In this document: positions 56,373 through 64,000 of the stretch, in pieces
Layout: each line of letters starts with the position of its first letter
Numbering within the stretch: the stretch's first letter is position 1
Assembly: GCA_000827325.1 (NCBI GenBank)
Contig: KN832888.1
Location: 410,069-474,068 of the forward strand
Source: Oidiodendron maius Zn
Lineage: Eukaryota; Ascomycota; Leotiomycetes; Myxotrichaceae
Length of the DNA: 64,000 nucleotides
Direction of reading: 5' to 3'
Notes under the pieces: generated by a model
What the model was told of the DNA's origin: nothing
Database searches by the model: none
Seen by the model: only the letters and a program-made list of their open reading frames with translations
Made by a program: the position numbers and the translations under genes

Positions 56373-58343
56373 TCATACGAACACCAATATCATCACCACT
56401 AGGGTAACAATCAGCCACTGCTGCGGCTTGGCTACCCCGCTTCCGCCGGTATAGGCTAAGTCAAAATCCGCTCCAGGAAAATTGCACGTCAGCTGTCCCC
56501 CCGACGACTTTATCCCGTAGCTGGTGTTGAATCCGATCCTGCCAGGCAGTGGACAGCCGAATCCCATTGACGAGGGGCAGCTCTGGACAATGTTATAACA
56601 CAAGTCATTGCACGGAAGGAGCTCTTTGTAAGGTCCCGGCTTGACTAATTGGTCGATCTGAGGATTCCGGGACGAATTCAGGGCAAGTGACTGGCTAGCA
56701 AAGCTAATGGTATCTGCAGGGAGCATCGTACCGTTCGGGAACGGGTTGACCATACTTCGTGGCTGCAGGAAGGGAAGATCAGACGAAAAATCTGTGCATC
56801 GAGGTATGCTCACTGCGCAGACCCAATCTTTGTAAGCGGATACACAGTCGTCGCAAGTTCGAGCGAGAGAGTACTGGGCAGAAGATGTGGTGTTACAGGG
56901 TATCTGTGCCAACGCATTTTGAAAGTACTGAAAGTTATAAGAGGTAGCGTTATCATAGAAGGATGCCAGAGATGTTAAGTTTGGGAAATTGTTCGGGTTT
57001 GCAGGCACGGCATATGCTGTTTGATCGCAAAATGATAAGTTGAAAATAACAGCGCAATTGCCATCTTATACAGTTAGCATCACAGTACTCGCAGAGTGCT
57101 AAGGAGACATACCAGCCAGAGTTGTAAAGTTCATTGCCGGCCAGATCTGTCCACCACCTCCTATGACCCCAGCCCTACGGGTTGTCGTAGATGAATTGCC
57201 ACCACCATACACGGCAAGTATTGCGTTGTACGTTGTGCCGCTGGTTATTCCATTGATATAAAACTGCTGCCTCGGGACGCCTTGTCCCCTAGTCGTAATA
57301 CTAACTTGGACATTGCCGGGGTTCTGTCCTGAATCCAAAGGTTTGATGTCAGCATTCTGTGCCAAGCCACAGTAAGAGTTTTGCAGCCCTTGGACATCTC
57401 GATTGGTACTATTGCTTGCAAACAGCACGTATCGCGGTCCCGTATTCATAACTTCATGAAACGCCGGACTCGAAGCGTTTTCATTCGTAAGATTACCTGT
57501 GATAAGGAGTGCCGCGCTGCTGTCACTGTCTACCAGGCGAAGGTTGGTCCCAGAGTCGCCGTGATATGTATGATAGAAATTATCAGTAGAGGCGGCAATT
57601 TCAGCGCTCCACATGTTTTCGTAAGCGGTATTATTTGCACCGTATAAACCAAAGTATATGTCACCTGTAGCATCTATTGTTTGCATTATAGCACCTGCCA
57701 CCAAGTCGAACGATTGCTGAGCGCCATTTGAGTCTGGGCCAGGTTGGGTATTGCTCGAACTTTGCGATATATAGAGCTGTAGCTGGGGAGGGGGGTCGAC
57801 TGTAGTGGAATCTATCGGTTTGGGTTGAGAACATACGTTCACTGACACATAGACCGGCTGTGAACTTGGAGCTTGCCGCTGTCGCAACTCAGGATTGGCG
57901 GAGTCTGTCTCTTCATTGATCGGGTTCCATATATCCTCGTCTTGATCCTCCGCGCTTCTCACTCGCAGCGTAAGTTCTGAGCTCAGAAACATATAATAGT
58001 TGGCCTGTCCTTGTGCTAGGTTGTCTGTCCTAGGGACATTGTTCTCCAGTTGCGTCGGAGAGTCGGACGTAGCTGCCCTCCCAATTATGCCTTCATCATA
58101 CCCTAGAAAGTCTGCTTGATATGCTCTGTCTCCCTGTATCTCGAGGTCCTCTATACCAGCCTGCTGCCAGTCCGCCTCCAGTAACCACTTATGGTTGTGG
58201 TCCTCGGGTCGTATCGAGTCGACGTCGGCAGCATAGGCAAAAGTAGGTGATAGAAACGCAAAGTACATTACCAGCAACATGAGAGAGGCTATAAGAGACG
58301 CAGCGAGTCGCGATTGCAGGAGACTGAGTTTTGGGAGGGGCAT
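56373..58343 (-). CDS. MID1: Mid1-type stretch-activated Ca2+ channel subunit
   Basis: Mid1 is the extracellular regulatory partner of the Cch1 high-affinity Ca2+ channel at the plasma membrane, used under pheromone, ER or wall stress. Two exons: 58343-57113 and 57064-56373 (48-nt intron, GTATGT...TGTATAAG), 640 aa, as in other filamentous fungi. The N-terminus has a hydrophobic signal segment (LIASLMLLVMYFAFLSPTFAYA). The luminal part carries many N-glycosylation sequons (NNTAY, NLTNENAS, NSTNRD). The C-terminal Cys-rich domain is intact: CAVIFNLSFCDQTAYAVPAN, CNTTSSAQYSLARTCDDC, then CAVSIPRC and the LPCNDLCYNIVQSCPSSMGF motif that is the family hallmark. A hydrophobic tail (WLIVTLVVMILVFV) at the end may insert into the membrane or signal a GPI-like anchor. 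Identification is firm. Confidence 0.93.
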
Positions 58344-59034
58344 GGCGGATATGGACTGCTTTGGATCATTGGAAAAGCCAGCTCACGGTGGCACAATAGT
58401 TGAGAACTTAATAGTTCATGGGAAATATATGGGGATCCGTAGCATGCCAAAGATGGGTCTCGATCAGTATTGCTTTCTCTTTTTTGTAATGTATGGTGTC
58501 GTTCTAAGGAGGCAGCTTACGGAGTGTCCCTCGTTTGATTTCGAGGCGTATGCCAGGCCGCTAACCCCGATTAAGAAAGTAAAGTAAGCTTCTGAACTGC
58601 GCGCCCCTCTCAAGTGAGAATATCATCACACGAACTACAGGCTCCGCGCATCTGCTTGAAGCCAGAGACACTCAACAATCGACATTTTAATCGTGGTGTG
58701 TAAATCTGTCAATTTCTCCATAATGACTAGACGAGTAGGGCCTTCGGTTTCATGACGGTCCATGTAACAGTTCCAAAACAGCCTGAAGCAAGTAGTAGAA
58801 AGAAACTCTATAAACAACCCTGCCTCATGGCCCTAAAAATACGTCCTAAAAGCCTCCAGTCCATTATATCCAGCAGCCCTCATAACCCACTAAGCAGAAT
58901 CCACAGCCTGAATCAACCCGTACATCCGTATACGTTCCCTCCCTCATAATCGTAAGAATCTAAATGTCCTGCCATAATATTGACTGAAGCGCGACTAGCT
59001 TGGCAGAACACAGACGGTCGAGTAGATATTTAAT
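58344..59034. other. Intergenic spacer between MID1 and YOP1
   Basis: 691 bp comprising the MID1 promoter and the YOP1 3' flank. Nothing conserved is seen. Confidence 0.5.
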
Positions 59035-59755
59035 CTACTGGGTCTTGGCAGTAGCGTCCACCTTGGAGCGAAGGTTGGCAGCAGTGGCGCCTGCTCCCGA
59101 GAAGTAGCGAGCGAAGACGGGCTGGATAAACGAGTTGAATACGATTTGAGAGCCACTATGCTGCCGGTTAGCCAGGTCTCACAGGAATAGAAGTAACGGA
59201 CTCACCCAGTGATAGGAAGCGCCAACCAGAGAACAAAGATGAACTTGAAGGTATAGTAGAATGGGAACCAGTAGACAGCGCTGATCGCACTCTCGAATAC
59301 AGTCAGGAAAGCGAAGACCACCCAGTACTAGACAGAACGCATTAGCGTAAATTTCATGGAATTATGAATGCTCGCATATACCGTGAGCCACTGTGTATCA
59401 TCCGCTTTGCCAACAGTGAAGAGGGCCTCTAGGGAATAGTAGCCCGGGATCACGAATCCGGCTACGTTGGTGAGCAGTTGACCTCCGATGTTGAAGAAGA
59501 TGAAGAAGAAGTAGGTCGCAATCAGACCGAGGAAAGCATAGACCTTGGGGACCGAGGTCTGCTTTTCCAAATTGTTCAAAGCCGGATATTTTGAAAGCTG
59601 GCCAGATCGTCAGCTGTCTGCGCGAACTAGGAAACGAGTCTATCGGAGCTCTGGAATCTTTTGATATTCATCAAAAGAGTGGAAGGGTAGCGAACACATA
59701 CCTCCTTATCGATCAGGGCAATGTGGCTTTGAGCTTTGTCTTGGAAGGAAGACAT
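59035..59755 (-). CDS. YOP1: ER membrane-shaping protein Yop1 (REEP5/DP1 family)
   Basis: Yop1 bends ER tubules with reticulons through wedge-like hairpins. Four exons: 59755-59702, 59597-59382, 59327-59206 and 59155-59035 (introns 104, 54 and 50 nt), 170 aa, the family length. Start MSSFQDKAQSHIALIDKE. Landmarks: LSKYPALNNLEKQT, VYAFLGLIATYFFFIFFNIGG (first hairpin), GFVIPGYYSLEAL, then QWLTYWVVFAFLTVFESAISA and YWFPFYYTFKFIFVLWLALP (second hairpin), closing with SQIVFNSFIQPVFARYFSG. The C-terminal amphipathic part ends DATAKTQ. Each splice joins the family sequence without gap. Confidence 0.95.
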
Positions 59756-60696
59756 GCTGGGCGACGCAAGTGGTGATAGCTTGCGAAAGGGGGTGGAATT
59801 ACGGTGGGAGGAACTGAAAGGCTAGGGCAAGAGATTGCAGAGTGGCTTCGACCGGTGTGAATGATGGTACAGGCGGGGGGAGGAAGCGGCGTGATAGTGT
59901 GACAGTGTGAGGAGTCGAGGAGAAAGAAGTGGTGTGGTCGGCGCCTTAAGCGGGTGTCAGTATGAATTTACCTTGTGATATGACGACTGCCCTGACGAAG
60001 GATCGTATCACGTGACAGAGAAATGGCCGAGACATGAGAGAGAAAGGAGGGATTGGGTAGCGGCCAGATTCATAAGTCATTTTATAAGGAGCAGGCACTC
60101 AAATGAAGGGAATCTCCGTATACTTTAGCTGCCATCTATCGTGGCACACAGAGGTCGAGTTATTGCAGGCCATGCACCAAGTAGACCTTCAGGTATGCTG
60201 CACAATGGCATTGTGAGAACCCATATCAGGCGATACGGCATGCAGGAGGCCAGCTACAACTCCTTAGTAGAAAAAAGAACAGAAGGAGGAGAGGGGCTCT
60301 TCTCCAGTAGGATAGAATAAAGCACATCGACCATAACAATCCCCCCGACCTCTGGGCCGTAGTTTCAAGTCAGGTGCTAAGAACCCTCACCTATGTATTT
60401 ACTGCATGTTTGGTCGCCCCCGCCGGCCGGAGAGCGCTCGCCACTCGCAACTGTTTGTCTTTCGTCCCGTCAACAGAACGTAAACAGAAGACGGACCCGA
60501 TCACAACTGCGACATCGACAACTCCCGGCCATCTACACCACGACCAAGTGGTCAATCCACCGGGTTTTGGAATTCGGGAAGCCACGATTGCCTCCTTTTA
60601 TAGGGCGCGACTATATGCTGTAACCCTCCCACGGACCTCTTTTACGCTGTCGCAAAAAACAACAACAAGGCCCAGCCACTACCAAATATCCCTATC
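59756..60696. promoter_or_regulatory. Divergent promoter region between YOP1 and RFX
   Basis: 941 bp between opposite starts. No conserved frame; open frames at 60374-60706 disagree between strands. A TCACGTGA box occurs near 60008-60015. Specific factors are not inferred. Confidence 0.45.
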
Positions 60697-63343
60697 ATGG
60701 AAATAATAGGTAAGTAGTTCTACCACAACGCCCCTGACCCAACACTTCTGGCACTTATAGATCACCTCTCGACATGCCTGCTAACTTCATAAATATTTCA
60801 GACCAACAAACCGCAGGGAAAATGCCATCCAAGTCTCGTTCACGATCCGATACTACAACGTCGGTCAATAGCAGGAAACGGCCCCAATCTCGAGCCTCCA
60901 CCAGCAGCATTCATAGCGGGCCGACGCGGACGGCCATAGATCAGCAGCAGATGCATGACCCCGCTACAGAATATCAAAAGCAGTGGTATGACCAAAACAA
61001 TGCGCATCAGCGGTTTGGAAGCATGAGCCACCAGATGACCCCAGAGGATATGGTTATTCATTCGGCATCGCAGCTCCAGAATCCCAGAGGATATGAAATC
61101 GATCCTGCTTTAGGTGGCCCCCAGAATCATGGCATGTCATACGCGAGGGATGGCCACTTCAAACCTGAGAGCGGTCGACTGTCACTCCCCGCGGACGGCT
61201 ATAACACAACCTTTGGAGACGGAGACAGCCAATTGCTCGAGGGGCGTAGTGATGAACAGGATGAAGTAGACTCCTTGGCCGGTGGCGGACAAGCGAAGAA
61301 ACCCTCCAAGTCCAGCGCCGCTAACGAGTTAGAAATGAGACAGCTCTTTCATTCCAATAAACACCGCACTCTACCAGAAGTTGCTGCGGAGCTCCATGGT
61401 AATGAACGCGGCCCACAGTCTGAGAGACAGCGACAGGTGTTTGCAATGCTCTGGTGGGTACTCCTCTCTGAATATCATGACCTTTTTCTAATTCTTGTAG
61501 GATAAACCAAGTCTGCGACAAAGGCAAAGGTTCTGTACCAAGAGGTCGTGTATATGCAAACTATGTCTCGAGATGCGCTACAGAGAGAGTCACAGTATTA
61601 AACCCTGCTTCGTTTGGTAAACTCGTGCGGGTTCTGTTCCCGGGACTCAAGACTCGAAGACTTGGTGTACGCGGCGAATCCAAATATCATTATGTCAATT
61701 TCAGTCTGAAGGAAGACCAGCCAGAATTGACTGGGTCCCATACCAATCCACCAGCACAAAGCTTCAATGACCCTCAAAACTTTGCTCAGAGCTTTAGGTT
61801 CGTCGTATCCCCCCCCTCATCTCCCAGCATTACGAAATCTGATTCGGGCATCAGCACTATCCCCGGCCAACCACAGTATCCAGTCGATAGAACTGCTTTT
61901 CCCTCACCAGATATCGCTCACGTTCCGGAACAAACAGCTCCACGACATGATGGCTTCGTCAGACTGCACAGTCTTTATCACCATCCTGAAATTCACGGCA
62001 TCTCGCAACTTGACTCAACTGCAAACAAGATTACCCAGCACCTCCGTTTCGCACCACCCAGTGAAATATCTCCACAAGAGTATGAACCTATCAACCTTCC
62101 TAAAATCGATCAGTACATTCCCACGGGAACAGATCCCGACTCAGCGAGCGCCCTAACGGCTCTTTACCGCTCGCATTGCACTTCTCTTGTTGAATGTATT
62201 CGCTTCTGCAAGGAGAAGACATTCTTCCACCTCTTTACCTCCTTCCATGGAACGTTGACGATGCCCGTCCAAAAGCTTTTTGCAAATCCTAGCATTGCCC
62301 CCTGGATTGAAGAGTGTGATTTCGTAATGTATCAAAAAATGATGCGTGTCGTGGCCCCGCTCACTCTTCAAGTTGCGCCAAAGCCTGTGTTAGATACTCT
62401 GCGAAATATTTCGGAGCGTCTGGTCCCACACATTCAAAATTCTTTCCAAGGCCAACCGAGCCATGTTATTAATGCCAAGATAGCCCCTGCAACCCTTTTT
62501 GCAGGCCTCCTTGATCGGGAGTTGAGAGTTAATCTGACGGCTCATGCCGCAGCCAACATGCTGGCCAACCCAGCAAATCGAGACCAAATGTACGAAGACT
62601 GGATCACGATGGTCAGAACTCGGAAGGTTGCCGAGTGCGTACCGACAACAGGCATGGACGATGTGGTCAATCTGCTACTGACCGAACTTCGCGATCTCCT
62701 TGACCCAGTCGGAGTCTCGTGGGAGATCGAAGGCCTCACGCCATATGGCGAGATGGCATTACGCACCGGTCGCCAGCAGCAGGCCAGCATCCACACCGAC
62801 TCCTCTACGGAAAACGTCTTGGACCGCTGGGTTAACTTCCTCGGCTCATTGCCAACCAGATTTCCATATGCCACTCACGCTGAGATTGTCTGGTGCGTCC
62901 AAAGAGTCGGCACTGCCGTCATGAGAGACCTTACTATAAATCAAGGTAAGAGCTTTGGCGCCTGGTGGGTGACAAAGTGTTGGATAGATGAAATGATTTC
63001 TTTCCTAGCGGAGCAAGGCGGATTTATGGAATGCAGAACCTCACAATCCACCCGGAGAGATTCCACAAAGCAACACACTGCTAGCCGTGCAGCTAGTCAA
63101 CCTGAGAGTCGCTACAGCAGTGGGAGTGACGAATTTCTCCGAGACAACGCTCATGCAGATGGTAGCATCTCGATCCCGCGTCCCATGAACGCCACGAGCG
63201 AGACGGCGATGAATGCTGCAGCCGGCCTTGATGATAGCGGCATAGGCATTCGAACTCCCGACGACGACTTCTCGATGGGAAAGTATGAAATGGGCCGGGA
63301 TGATGCGCACCGGCATCCGACGCCCCAAACCTCAGCAGCATAA
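60697..63343 (+). CDS. RFX-family winged-helix transcription factor (RfxA/Sak1-like)
   Basis: RFX proteins bind X-box DNA; in fungi they act in DNA damage response, septation and cell-cycle exit. Three exons: 60697-60709, 60802-61453 and 61501-63343 (introns 92 and 47 nt), 835 aa. Exon 1 is only 13 nt (Met-Glu-Ile-Ile plus one base). It is supported by a GTAAGT donor and a CTAAC branch site plus TTTCAG acceptor, and gives MEIIDQQTAGKMPSKSRSRS. Translation from an in-intron ATG at 60774 would give a different head. The RFX DNA-binding domain spans about 218-290: LWINQVCDKGKGSVPRGRVY, then NYVSRCATERVTVLNPASFG and FPGLKTRRLGVRGESKYHY. Beyond it the conserved fungal dimerisation-type region follows (IRFCKEKTFFHLFTSFHGTL). 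The intron-2 donor is GTGGGT, not GTAAGT; it is the only phase that restores LWINQVC. Confidence 0.9.
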
Positions 63344-64000
63344 AACGGCGTCTGGGTATTAGTAGACTATAATCTTGGGACCTTGCTCTTCTTCTTTTTG
63401 GCTTTTGCGGGGGGCTGCTCGATGGGACGGGCAATCCTTAATGACCCGGGACGACGAAACGCTTTGGTGTGGGGTTCAGAATTGGGACACGGAGCACAAA
63501 GGGAGGTTCTACCATGTATATGGATGATTGGGTACTGTTCGAGTCTTCATTGGTCTGGGGGCATATGTTGATACCCTCGCAGGACGTGGAGAGCATCCTA
63601 CTTTCCCCGATGCTGCTCAGGTATCGTGGTGGTGTTGGTATTGTTGTATTTACGATTAGGACAGAATTTATATACCTCGGTGCTGCAAGCGCACATGCTG
63701 ATGGGAGTGGTGACTGCGACAAGTACCCCACATCCTAATTTCCTCTGGCCAGCTCAATACACAGGATCCCGCGCAGCCAGGAAGGGGTCGTGGACAAGCG
63801 GCGATGGGTGAGGTTGAGAGCTACAGTAAGGGTCCATTACTAGCATATGACAGCGTACGAGACCAAGGCACGGCAAGGGGAAGAGGATATGGTATCCTCA
63901 GGCGCTCAGGCCGCCGGCCAGCCTTACAGAACCTTTACCCTCGCAGCGTCCTGCCTGCTCGCTCACTATCTTAGCGCATCGCTTGGCTGAATTGCATGCC
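63344..64000. other. 3' flank of RFX to window end
   Basis: 657 bp downstream of the RFX stop. Overlapping open frames on the two strands have no conserved content. Probably a 3' UTR and intergenic DNA. Confidence 0.45.

Noticed and set aside
10814-58343. A signalling gene cluster (Ste11, CaMKK, Hal4/5-type kinase, Mid1)
   Set aside because: They lie far apart, on different strands, among housekeeping genes; co-location looks accidental.
1-64000. Secondary metabolite, mobile element or CRISPR content
   Set aside because: No polyketide/peptide synthase, transporter cluster, transposase, reverse transcriptase, long terminal repeat or spaced direct repeats were seen.

Overview
This window is ordinary nuclear chromosome from a filamentous ascomycete (Pezizomycotina). 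The evidence is the short introns (mostly 44-116 nt) with GTAAGT/GTATGT donors and CTAAC/CTGAC branch sites, the wide spacing of genes on both strands, and fungal-type versions of Vps18, Ste11, eRF1, Mid1, Yop1, Hcm1, Rfx and an Atg43-type (DUF1770) protein. I cannot place the class; gene style is compatible with Leotiomycetes, Lecanoromycetes or Eurotiomycetes. I see no virus, transposase, CRISPR array, toxin gene, rRNA or convincing tRNA.

Layout, left to right. 0-5 kb: the 5' end of VPS18 (minus, cut by the left edge), a broken carbonic-anhydrase-like relic, and a mitochondrial HTD2-type dehydratase. 6-18 kb: a large PH+LRR protein, then the MAPKKK Ste11 and eRF1 (both minus). 19-30 kb: an Atg43/DUF1770 protein, a WHIM/DDT-type chromatin protein carrying an apparent 1-nt frameshift, ribosomal protein uL2 (RPL8), adenosine kinase, and an EST1/SMG7-like protein. 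31-40 kb is the densest part: ZNF511-like zinc finger, PEX3, TRAPP subunit BET5, a CaMKK-type kinase, splicing factor BUD31, complex I subunit NDUFA6 and Pol I/III subunit RPC19. 42-54 kb is GC-rich with long non-coding flanks: an unrecognised 436-aa proline/serine-rich protein, a Hal4/Hal5-type kinase and an Hcm1-like forkhead factor. 56-64 kb: MID1, YOP1 and an RFX transcription factor.

I rebuilt exon structures by hand. For every multi-exon gene except the WHIM/DDT gene the exon lengths sum to a whole number of codons and give a family-typical protein. The genes are mainly single-copy housekeeping or signalling genes rather than a cluster. Two divergent pairs (BET5/CaMKK, 247 bp apart; BUD31/NDUFA6, 283 bp apart) probably share promoters, and NDUFA6 and RPC19 converge with only 136 bp between stop codons.

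I did not find a clearly new biological system. The points most worth following are the single-base homopolymer lesion in the WHIM/DDT gene, a canonical-looking Atg8-interacting motif in the Atg43-type protein, a GC-AG intron in PEX3, several tiny terminal exons that allow alternative protein ends (eRF1, RFX, NDUFA6), and the decayed carbonic anhydrase locus in an AT-rich stretch.
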